The notes beneath the pieces are model-generated. The model did no database searches and was not told where the DNA came from. It was given only the letters and a program-made list of their open reading frames with translations. From Leptodactylus fallax (lineage: Eukaryota; Chordata; Amphibia; Anura; Leptodactylidae), in assembly GCA_947044405.1 (NCBI GenBank), contig CAMRHE010000324.1, positions 1-64,000 on the forward strand: a DNA stretch of 64,000 nucleotides, in the 5' to 3' direction. Positions 55,655 to 64,000 of the stretch are shown in pieces. A program made the position numbers and the translations under genes. How positions within the stretch are numbered: position 1 is the stretch's first letter; each line of letters begins with the position of its first letter.

Positions 55655-56225
55655 AGAGATGGGCAAACCCCTTAGGATTCATTTTATTTCAGATCTGCTA
55701 GATCGGGTCCCTGATTCATTTCAGGTCTAACAAGTTAGGTACAAACCACACCTGAAATTGGCTTAAAACAGAGTGTAGAACACTCACAGGGCTACTAGAA
55801 ACCTGACGCTCCTGTGGGACAATGACAGAAGAGCCACTGCTGCTATAGAATTCAATAGCGGCAGTGGCTCCTCTGTGACAGCGGTACCACCGCAGATAGT
55901 CTCAGTGGCCCCGCTATGTATAGATGCTTTAGCCATTTGAATCTAGTGCCAAAGCACCTTGTCTGGCTCTAAATTCAAATGGTCCAATCACAGGAGAGCC
56001 GCTATTGAATTCAATAGCGTCACAGCACAGAGATAGATTATAGTGGGAGCACAGAAGAGCCACTGCCACTATTGAATTCAATAGCGTCAACAGCTATCCT
56101 AACATTGGTCCATTTGAATTTAGCGCCAAAGCACCTGCTCTGGTGCTAAAATCAAATGGGCCAATTGCAGGAGAGCCGCCGCCACCATTGAATTCAGTGG
56201 GCTCTTCTGTGATAGCAGGATCTAT
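55655..56225. repeat. repeat with duplicated hairpins
   Basis: Starts with an 'agagatgggcaaac' terminus. Two units about 177 bases apart (near 55,933 and 56,110) share 'ccatttgaat' ... 'gccaaagcacct' ... 'caaatggnccaat'. Each unit folds on itself, because CCATTTGAAT and ATTCAAATGG are complementary. 'gaattcaatagcg' recurs several times. Confidence 0.55.
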
Positions 56226-56374
56226 CATCTATTAGCGGTCTATTAGCGGTGACCACTTTAGTTTGTCCAATTTGGAATGTGAATAGTATACCATAGAAAT
56301 CTAGCTTTACTTCAAATACCTCAAATAACTTGCAGGGTGCCATAATTTGGAAGTAATTGAATTTCTCTGTTATA

Positions 56375-58000
56375 CAGTGCCTTGCGAAAGTATTCGGCCC
56401 CCTTGAACTTTTCAAATTTTGCCACATTTCAGGCTTCAAACATAATGATATAAAATTTAAATTTTTTGGTGAAGAATCAAGTGGGACACAATCGTGAGGT
56501 GGAACAAAATTTATAGGATATTTTAAACTTTTGTAAAAAATAAAAAACTGAAAAGTGGGGCGTGCCAAATTATTCGGCCCCCTTAAGTTAATACTTTGTA
56601 GCGCCACCTTTTTCTTCGACTACAGCTGCAAGTCGCTTGGGGTATGTCTCTATCAGTTTTGCACATCGAGAGACTGAAATTCTTGCCCATTCTTCCTTGG
56701 AAAACAGCTCGAGCTCAGTGAGGTTGGATGGAGAGCGTTTGTGAACAGCAGTTTTCAGCTCTTTCCACAGATTCTCGATTGGATTCAGGTCTGGACTTTG
56801 ACTTGGCCATTCTAACACCTGGATACGTTTATTTGTGAACCATTCCATTGCAGATTTTGCTTTATGTTTGGGATCATTGTCTTGTTGGAAGATAAATCTC
56901 CGCCCCAGTCTCAGGTCTTTTGCAGACTCCAACAGGTTTTCTTCCAGAATGATCCTGTATTTGGCTCCATCCATCTTCCCATCAATTTTAACCATCTTCC
57001 CTGTCCCTGCTGAAGAAAAGCAGGCCCAAACCATGATGCTGCCACCACCATGTTTGACAGTGGGGATGGTGTGTTCAGGGTGATGAGCTGTGTTGCTTTT
57101 ACGCCAAACATATCGTTTTGCATTGTGGCCAAAAAGTTCGATTTTGGTTTCATCTGACCAGAGCACCTTCTTCCACATGTTTGGTGTGTCTCCCAGGTGG
57201 CTTGTGGCAAACTTTAAACGAGACCTTTTATGCATATCTTTGAGAAATGGCTTTCTTCTTGCCATTCTTCCATAAAGGCCAGATTTGTGCAGTGTACAAC
57301 TGATTGTTGTCCTATGGACAGACTCTCCCACCTCAGCTGTAGATCTCTGCAGTTCATCCAGAGTGATCATGGGCCTCTTGGCTGCATCTCTGATCAGTCT
57401 TCTCCTTGTTTGAGATGAAAATTTAGAGGGACGGCCGGGTCTTGGTAGATTTGCAGTGGTCTGATACTCCTTCCATTTCAATATGATCACTTGCACAGTG
57501 CTCCTTGGGATGTTTAAAGTTTGGGAAATCTTTTTGTATCCAAATCCGGCTTTAAACTTCTCCACAACAGTATCACGGACCTGCCTGGTGTGTTCCTTGG
57601 TCTTCATGATGCTCTCTGCGCTTTAAACAGAACCCTGAGACTATCACAGAGCAGGTGCATTTATACGGAGACTTGATTACACACAGGTGGATTATATTTA
57701 TCATCATCAGTCATTTAGGACAACATTGGATCATTCAGAGATCCTCACTGAACTTCTGGAGTGAGTTTGCTGCACTGAAAGTAAAGGGGCCGAATAATAT
57801 TGCACGCCCCACTTTTCAGTTTTTTATTTTTTACAAAAGTTTAAACTAACCAATAAATTTCGTTCCACTTCACAATTGTGTCCCACTTCTTGTTGATTCT
57901 TCACCAAAAAATTAAAATTTTATATCTTTATGTTTGAAGCCTGAAATGTGGCAAAAGGTTGAAAAGTTCAAGGGGGCCCAAATACTTTCGCAAGGCACTG
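56375..58000 (-). mobile_element. Tc1 family B transposon, copy 2 (complete)
   Basis: 1,626 bp with TA at 56,373-56,374 and 58,001-58,002. The ends start CAGTGCCTTGCGAAAGTATT, and the inverted repeat continues, with mismatches, for about 210 bases. One intact transposase gene is inside. The disrupted copy is at 48,460-51,045. Confidence 0.95.
56588..57607 (-). CDS. Tc1 transposase, DD34E, intact (family B)
   Basis: Intact 339-codon frame from MKTKEHTRQV, the normal Tc1 length. Order: first HTH (about 5-48), a GRPS hinge (58-61), second HTH (to about 115), then the DDE nuclease with D152 (LWSDETKIELFG), D243 (FQQDNDPKHKA) and E278 (LNPIENLW), with 34 residues between the last two as in classic Tc1. 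The Gly-rich GGGSIMVWACF block (187-197) is also present. The protein would bind the long terminal repeats and move the element into TA sites. No damage is seen. Confidence 0.95.
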   Translation of the reverse strand: MKTKEHTRQVRDTVVEKFKAGFGYKKISQTLNIPRSTVQVIILKWKEYQTTANLPRPGRPSKFSSQTRRRLIRDAAKRPMITLDELQRSTAEVGESVHRTTISCTLHKSGLYGRMARRKPFLKDMHKRSRLKFATSHLGDTPNMWKKVLWSDETKIELFGHNAKRYVWRKSNTAHHPEHTIPTVKHGGGSIMVWACFSSAGTGKMVKIDGKMDGAKYRIILEENLLESAKDLRLGRRFIFQQDNDPKHKAKSAMEWFTNKRIQVLEWPSQSPDLNPIENLWKELKTAVHKRSPSNLTELELFSKEEWARISVSRCAKLIETYPKRLAAVVEEKGGATKY

Positions 58001-58002
58001 TA

Positions 58003-58620
58003 AATGGTGTTTGTTTGATCTGACCCTTTGTTTTAGACACAAGATGAACAAACTGAAACAAAATATTTAACATTATGAGATCAGATGACATTACACCTGT
58101 GTTTGTCAGCTGCCTCTACCTTAACATCCTTTTAATCATGTATTCTTTAAAAAACTGTACTTCTTGTACTTCTTGCGTTTCTGTCATAATAATAACCTAA
58201 AACTTAGCATTTGAACATGTTGAATGGGATTGTATTTGGGCTTTATTAGAAAGATTTAATTTCTTTTTCTCCTGGACTAAACTTTTACATGAGGGTGCTT
58301 GTGCAAATCCAAGTATTAATGTCAATTTACCTGATTCCTTTTTCAAACCAGCAGAGGATGATGCATGCATAAATACCCTGAATAACAGTTTAAAAAGACA
58401 AGCTGGTGCCAAAAAAATGCTAAATGTGAATGGTAACTAAAGATGGGTGACCCGACTTGTTCCGAGCTGGGTTTGACCTGAATATTCCAAATTGTTTTTT
58501 TTTTTTCTTTACCAAAATCAAACAAGTGGCAATTTGTCTCAGACAAACTAAAATAGCTGCTGCCACTTGTAGACGACACAGTTATATATATTTATATATT
58601 TATTTATAGGCATATGCATA
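58003..58620. other. no gene
   Basis: AT-rich sequence. Near 58,440 an 'aagatgggtgacccgac' block resembles the 'agagatgggc' repeat terminus. Nothing coding was supported. Confidence 0.45.
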
Positions 58621-58625
58621 TAAAT

Positions 58626-59061
58626 TGTAGGGATCGGCTCACATGATGGGTGTCGGCAATGACAGAGTTCACACTGGCTCTAACTAAACAGCAGGTTGCC
58701 TCACTAACCTAGTGCAGACCTACTACCTGGCACCAAATACAGCAGAAGACTGACCTTAACAGCCACAGGGGTGCTCTCTACATCAGGCTGCAAACCTGTC
58801 ATCCCTTTTCAGGCTTCCTTCACCAGTAAATGAATATCAGGAAGCCTCACGTAAGAACACCTGGGACTAGGGGAAAACCCAGTAGTGGACTAGGGATGTA
58901 GACTGGACGACTCCCACTGCCAACCTGTCCTCCAGTCCAGAAAATCCAACCCATGTCACTTAAATAAAGAGCCCTAGCAGACTACGTTCTGCTAAAGCAA
59001 CATATATCCTTCTGGCTAACGTGCCTGGCTCAGGAAGCCAGGTGAGATATACACCACAGTA

Positions 59062-59092
<31 letters not shown>

Positions 59093-59480
59093 CTCTCTAT
59101 TCTTGTAGAGAGAAACAGGAAGAGCCTGTCTCTTCCTACATGTATGACAGTGTTACTGGGCAGGTGAACTTGTGTCCTGATTGGCTGAGCTGCTGTGTTG
59201 ATGTATGAGATGGCAGCAGAGCAGCATGGGAAATAAGGGCACAGCTCTGGGCTCAGTTCTCTTAGGTGTCACAAACAGGAAGTTTCTACCCACTTAATGA
59301 AGGAGCAGGAGAAGATTTTACATGTATTGCTCATACCTGTATAATGGCTTTATCTCAGGCCATCTTCGTGGAATGTAATTGGTGGTACACTTACCCAATA
59401 AACAACGTCTTTTTCCATAACATGTAATTCACCGCAGAGCCTTTCTGGACTGTCAGCCGTGTTATGTTCATCTTCTTCAC
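58626..59480. other. unclassified, weakly LTR-like sequence
   Basis: Contains TGTAGGGATCGG at the left and AATAAA near 59,397, plus an (AT)n tract (59,062-59,089) and a small hairpin (ctctctattcttgtagagag). A target duplication and CA end were not found, so the LTR idea is weak. Confidence 0.25.
59062..59089. repeat. (AT)n microsatellite
   Basis: TA dinucleotide tract of about 28 bases. Confidence 0.95.
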
Positions 59481-60250
59481 ACAGATCCCTGGTACTGATG
59501 TGGCACCTGTTGAGAAATCTATTTCTCCTAGTTAGAGCAAAATTTTTCCTCTTTTTGAAGAGCTAGAGGAGAACAGTCAGAATTGTTTGCAAGTAGACAA
59601 GGAAGGCACAAATGTTGGTGATGCAGGTAGTAGTGGCAGGGGTTGTGGCAGTACTACTTGTAGCTGTTCTGGTAGGGGAACTAGGGGGAAATCTGGAGGT
59701 GGAAATTATGAGGGTTTACAGGAATCCGATGGCCATGATATGTCAGATAAAAGCAGGGACGATGATTCTTTTATGGCTAGGACCTGGCAGAGGTGATAGT
59801 AGTGACTTCAGCCAATGCTCAAGCCAAACATCCAAAAAGTCTTAGGGGAAACTTGCAGAGTGGGGCATTGGCAGCAGAAACTACACATGGTCATCTACTG
59901 TGTGGGAATTTTTTGTACATTGCCAGGCCACATGTACACCTAGAAAATGGTCGTTGTTATTATCATCATCATCTGGAGCATGATGAACCAGAAATTTTTC
60001 AGCTCGCAGCGCCAACCAAGACCACAAGTGACACCTACCGGCTGCACCAGCAGGTATAGCCGTTCCTAAAGTGCACCAAGAGTGCATTCCACTATACCAC
60101 ACTGTTGGTGCCACAGTGGTGGCATCAAAAAGCCAAAACCATTTTCACATATGCTCCCATAACGGATATTTTTTGGTGGCTTATTTTCTTTTGTAAATGT
60201 AGTTCTTCATCACTTTTCAACTAGGCACACAGATAAATTTGTCTCCCTTG
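59481..60250 (+). other. open but unrecognised Gly/Ser-rich frames
   Basis: A 69-codon frame (59,587-59,796) is rich in Gly, Ser and Cys, and a following frame (59,793-60,059) is unrelated to any family I know. Stops separate them. They may be a decayed gene or chance, and the evidence does not decide. Confidence 0.25.
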
Positions 60251-60254
60251 CTGT

Positions 60255-60424
60255 GTTTATTTTGAGTCAAAGTCAAGAGTGGCTTGAAAAGTAATGGGAA
60301 ATAAAACGAAAGCATTTAGACATTTCCCTTCTGTTAAATCCATTCCTGACTTTGGCACAAAAAAAGCGCAGCAAAATTAGCAACATAAATGCTGCCTTTC
60401 CGCATCACGGGGCCTCAGCCTTAA
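60255..60424. repeat. R1 foldback repeat, copy 5 core
   Basis: Inverted arms 'ttgagtcaaagtcaagagtg' and 'cctgactttggcacaaaaa' with the family right end 'cggggcctcagcctt'. It is the same kind of core as at 10.27-10.43 kb. Confidence 0.55.
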
Positions 60425-60627
60425 ATGTGTTTTTATTTTAAAAGTTTTACCTGTACCTCTGTTAATGCACTTCTTTACTCTGTTAGGTTGTCCCAACATA
60501 TACAACATATAATAACTTCTAATTTCAGTATAGCTGTGTTTTCCGGGTTGTATGGATTTTAATTCACTGAATGTAGATAGCCAGACCTAAATTTTCAACT
60601 AGACTTCATTGACATGTATAGCCATCA

Positions 60628-60816
60628 TCAGGGGTCTGATAGTAAATCTAAAGTGAGTAGATAAATATAGAAACACTCGAACAGCGTGTCTGTATTGATG
60701 GGTCCTGCTACTATCTATGCGGACACGCTGTCCAAGTGTGTTTATGTTTATCTACTCACTTTAGATTTACTATCAGACGCCTGATGATTATGTGGGAAAT
60801 AAGGGAAACACGTAGA
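60628..60816 (+). ncRNA. long hairpin followed by hammerhead-like core
   Basis: Arms of about 60 bases, from 'catcaggggtctgatagtaa' (60,628 onward) and its complement ending near 60,787, enclose a loop of about 40. The distal edge overlaps CTGATGA (60,781-60,787), followed by a weak TTAT/ATAA stem and GAAAC (60,805-60,809). The hammerhead core bases are present but stem II is poor, so this is a candidate relic. Confidence 0.4.
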
Positions 60817-60819
60817 GTC

Positions 60820-61340
60820 TTTATTTAGGGCTACATCCAGCCACCTGCTTTATATTAGTAGTCCTTAGGGACCTCCTATCTTGGCTTGCCGTGTAAAGTC
60901 TATGGGCTGATTATACATAGCTGCCCTGGCTTATCACATACAGGCTTGGTTCTTTTGCATCATGAACCAAATCTTTTGTGCTATTTATTTTACACACACA
61001 CTTTTTTTGAGCACTAATTACATCATTTATTTTTATCGGCTTATTTATTAAAAATAATATTTTATTTGGACCGGCGCTATATACATGTCAGTGAAGTCTT
61101 GTATGGATATTAATTTGCTTTGAGCCAAAATGGATTTCAGTGTCTTTGTTCATCCAAATGTAATTTTAAGTTTCTCTGGTAATGTAACAAAAAGGTAAGG
61201 GTCATTACAGAGAAATGTCCAATGCTTTTCCAGTATTTTCCATATGTTAGTGTTAATGGTCAAATATGTTGATGCAGTAATTATTACTGTAGTTTTGTTG
61301 TATTTGAACAGGGTTTTTTTTTTTTAAAAAAAAACCATAA
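60820..61340. other. no gene
   Basis: AT-rich sequence with no recognised signal. Confidence 0.5.
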
Positions 61341-61980
61341 CTAAACTTTCAGAAAAAAAATGATTTTCTGGCAGTACATGTGTCTGTCATTAATACATTT
61401 TGTAATATACTTTATTAAAACAAATTTTGTCTCCTTTCTGTGAAATCTGCATCTCTTTATTCTTTCCTTTGCTTCTGTTGCCGCCTCTCAGTGAGGAATT
61501 GTGTATAGAGTACAGGACTGTTTAAAATGTAGAGAAAGTGAGGGTGGGGTAGGGTCACTTATATCCCGGATGTTATAAAACATAGAAGCTTTTGGTGTCA
61601 TATGAAAGAGGAGATTCTCTTCTTTTATATGGCACTAAGGTTGCAGTGCTATATTATTTCCACAGATGTGAATGGTTGAAAACACAATCAGGACGAGGAT
61701 ATTTACATGCATCTGCACAATATATATGACATAATTATCCCAAACTGTGTTTTCAACCAGTCATATCTTTGAAACCTTAGTGTCTTTAGCAAAGAAAATA
61801 ATCTAATCTTTCACAGGACACCAAACCAAAATGTTTCTACGTTTTATAAATCTGAAGATATACCTGTTTGAAGTGATCGTCCCCTACCCTCATTTGCTCT
61901 ACATTTTTCATAGTCTGTACTTCAAGCCCGTACTCTATACACAGTTACTCAGTTAGAGGCAGGAACAGCTCTCAATACAG
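61340..61980. repeat. imperfect foldback repeat
   Basis: The centre is near 61,715. 'gtatagagtacaggactg' (61,504) pairs with 'cccgtactctatacac' (61,930), 'ttgaaaacacaa' with 'ttgtgttttcaa'-like 'ctgtgttttcaacc' (61,747), and the 'ctctcagtgagg' and 'cagttagaggcagg' edges also correspond. One arm resembles 980-1,260. Confidence 0.5.
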
Positions 61981-62049
61981 ACTCATTTTCACTCAGCAGA
62001 GCCCAGCCTATTGACTTTCATCTCATTGCTCTAAATCACCTGTGTCCAA

Positions 62050-62340
62050 TCTTCTACTGTTCACTTTTCATACTTTTTTGCAAACTTGAGCCAACGCTTA
62101 TGACGATATTGAAGTTGAGGCTTCTTCACCTTTTTTCGGTCCTCCATTCCAGACTTGTGTAATGCACATTGCTTGCATTGACATCTGTGATCTTACGATT
62201 ACGAAGCATACAAGCCGACTCCACTGCCCTGTTTGTCACACCAGAACTGATAGACCTTGTGATGAGCCGACTTGTTGACTCAGATATTTTGCCTAAACGT
62301 CCACCTCTTGTTTTTTGAATGGATGGACGGACCACACCAT
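62050..62340 (-). pseudogene. Tc1-like transposase N-terminal remnant
   Basis: On the minus strand reads GRLGKISESTSRLITRSISSG, then AVESACMLRNRK and DVNASNVHYT. This is the hinge and second HTH region of a Tc1/mariner transposase (normally GRPRK ... R.I.RSI.SG). It ends in a stop near 62,126, with possible continuation in other frames. No terminal repeats were seen. Confidence 0.6.
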
Positions 62341-62494
62341 CTGTATACAGAGAAATTCAGACTAACAACAACGCTAACATCGTGTATGGTCAGTCACCAG
62401 AGCAGAAGAAAAAAAACCTGAAATTACAAAATGTTTACAAGATTAGTGCAGGCTAGACTGTATATTGGGTGAACAAAAAGAAACCACTTACATA

Positions 62495-64000
62495 CAGTGG
62501 GTACAGAAAGTATTTAGACCCCTTTAAATTTTTCACTTTTTGTTTCATTGCAGCCATTTGCTAAAAGCAAAAAAGTTAATTTTATTTCTCATTAATGTAC
62601 ACTCAGCACCCCATCTTGACAGAAAAAAAAACTGAAATGTAGATATTTTTGCAAATTTATTAAAAAAGAAAAACTGAAATATCACATGCTCATAAGTATT
62701 CAGACCCTTTGCTGTGACACTCATATTTAACTCACATGCTATGTCCTTCTGATCCTCCTTGAGATGATTCTACTCCTTCATTGGAGTCCAGCTGTGTTTA
62801 ATTAAACTGATTGGACTTGATTAGGAAAGGCACACACCTGTCTATATAAGACCTCACAGCTCACAGTACATGTCAGAGCAAATGAGAATCATGAAGTAAA
62901 AGGAACTGCCCAAGGAGCTCAGAGACAGAATTGTGGCAAGACACAGATCTGGCCAAGGTTAAAAAAGAATTTCTGCAGCATTCAAGGTTCCTAAGAGCAC
63001 AGTGACCTCCATAATCCTTAAATGGAAGAAGTTTGGGATGACCAGAACTCTTCCTAGACCTGGCCATCCAGCCAAATTGAGCAATCGTGGGAGAAGAGCC
63101 TTGGTGAGAGAGGTAATGAAGAACCCAAAGATCACTGTGGCTGAGCTCAATGCAGTAGGGAGATAGGAGAAACTTCCACAAAGTCAACTATCACTGCAGC
63201 CCTCCACCAGTCGGGGCTTTATGGCAGAGTGGCCCGAAGGAAGCCTCTCCTCAGTGCAAGACATATGAAAGCCCGCATAGAGTTTGCCAAAAAACACATG
63301 AAGGACTCCCAGACTATGAAAAATAAGATTCTCTGGTCTGAAGAGATGAATATTGAACTTTTTGGCGTTAATTCTAAGCGGTATGTGTGGAGAAAACCAG
63401 GCACTGCTCATCACCTGCCCAATACAATCCCAACAGTGAAATATGGTAGTGGCAGCATCATGCTATGGGGGTGTTTTTCAGCTGCAGGGACAGGATGACT
63501 GGTTGCAATTGAAGGAAAGATGAATATGGCCAAGTACAGAGATATCCTGGAAGAAAACCTCTTTCAGAGGGCTCTGGGCCGAAGGTCCACCTTCCAAGAA
63601 GACAATGACCCTAAGCACACAGCTAAAATAACAAAGGAGTGGCTTCAGAACAACTCTGTGACCATTCTTGACTGGCCCAGCCAGAGCCCTGACCTCAACC
63701 CAATTGAGCATCTCTGGAGAGATCTGAAAATGGCTGTCCACCAACGTTCACCATCCAACCTGACGGAACTGGAGAGGATCTGCAAGGAAGAATGGCAGAG
63801 GATCCCCAAATCCAGATGTGAAAAACTTGTTGCATCATTCCCAAGAAGACTCAAAAGGGTGATTCTACTCAATACTGAGCAAAGGGTCTGAATACTTATG
63901 ACCATGTGATATTTCAGTTTTTCTTTTTTAATAAATTTGCAAAAATATCTACATTTCTGTTTTTTTCTGTCAAGATGGGGTGCTGAGTGTACATTAATGA
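62495..64000 (+). mobile_element. Tc1 family C transposon, cut by window end
   Basis: Starts CAGTGGGTACAGAAAGTATT after TA (62,493-62,494). A long terminal repeat (about 210 bases, with 'cattaatgtacactcagcac' inside) recurs inverted from about 63,893, and its last part lies beyond the window. Confidence 0.9.
62882..63889 (+). pseudogene. Tc1 family C transposase, broken
   Basis: Starts MRIMK and meets a stop at once (62,897). The N-terminal part is readable only across frames. From 63,229 [21 protein letters not shown] and the nuclease follow in one frame, interrupted by a TGA at 63,496-63,498. The first catalytic position reads [11 protein letters not shown], so Asp is replaced by Glu (codon 63,340-63,342). 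The second Asp (EDNDPKHTA) and the Glu (NPIEHLW) are present with 34 residues between. The stops and the lost Asp show an inactive copy. Confidence 0.85.

Noticed and set aside
58626..59480. Solo LTR at 58.6-59.5 kb
   Set aside because: No target duplication or matched TG...CA ends could be found; kept only as a weak note.
59587..60059. Gly/Ser-rich frame as a host gene exon
   Set aside because: Low complexity, stops between frames, no splice sites or family motif.
1..64000. CRISPR array, operon or bacterial gene content
   Set aside because: No spaced identical repeats of CRISPR type and no prokaryotic gene organisation. The window is eukaryotic and transposon-dominated.

Overview
The window reads as vertebrate, most likely anuran amphibian, nuclear DNA. 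It is AT-rich and made almost entirely of transposable-element layers. I found no convincing host protein-coding exon, tRNA gene or rRNA gene. Pointers to a frog-type genome are several Tc1 lineages (two with intact transposases), a PIF/Harbinger relic with its MADF partner gene, a piggyBac element, a Penelope-like element with GIY-YIG, Ty3/gypsy and retrovirus-like LTR elements, tRNA-derived SINEs, large foldback MITEs with TTAA flanks, and (AT)n tracts. The species cannot be named from sequence alone.

Layout. 1-0.79 kb: end of a Tc1 element. 1.6-5.0 kb: decayed Harbinger element with two convergent genes. 7.6-9.1 kb: LTR-like and retroviral 3'-end debris. 10.0-10.45 kb: foldback repeat. 10.727-15.590 kb: internally deleted endogenous retrovirus with both LTRs, a tRNA-Ser-like primer site and a 5-bp target duplication. 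15.7-27.2 kb: relic LINE, SINE, MITE and Tc1 pieces. 27.213-28.779 and 46.861-48.427 kb: two almost identical Tc1-type elements with intact DD35E transposases. 29-32.1 kb: two decayed Tc1 relics. 32.410-35.204 kb: piggyBac element whose frame breaks all fall in A/T homopolymers. 35.943-44.378 kb: young Ty3/gypsy element with 1121-bp LTRs, intact pol and a good -1 frameshift signal. 48.460-51.045 kb: dead Tc1 copy (family B) split by a solo LTR. 51.4-52.65 kb: Penelope-like 3' end. 52.6-53.15 kb: minisatellite. 56.375-58.000 kb: intact Tc1 family B copy. 60.6-62.3 kb: hairpins and relics. 62.495 kb to the end: a third Tc1 family, cut by the window edge.

How it fits together. The elements are nested, which gives a relative chronology: gypsy entered an older foldback repeat, a solo LTR entered a Tc1 copy, and Tc1 copies landed in TA dinucleotides beside other Tc1 ends or a TA microsatellite. 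Elements that look recently mobile are the DD35E Tc1 pair, Tc1 family B copy 2 and the gypsy element. The strongest leads are the gypsy gag-pol frameshift site, the homopolymer-only breaks and paired palindromes of the piggyBac element, and three hammerhead-ribozyme-like motifs. I did not see a new host system.
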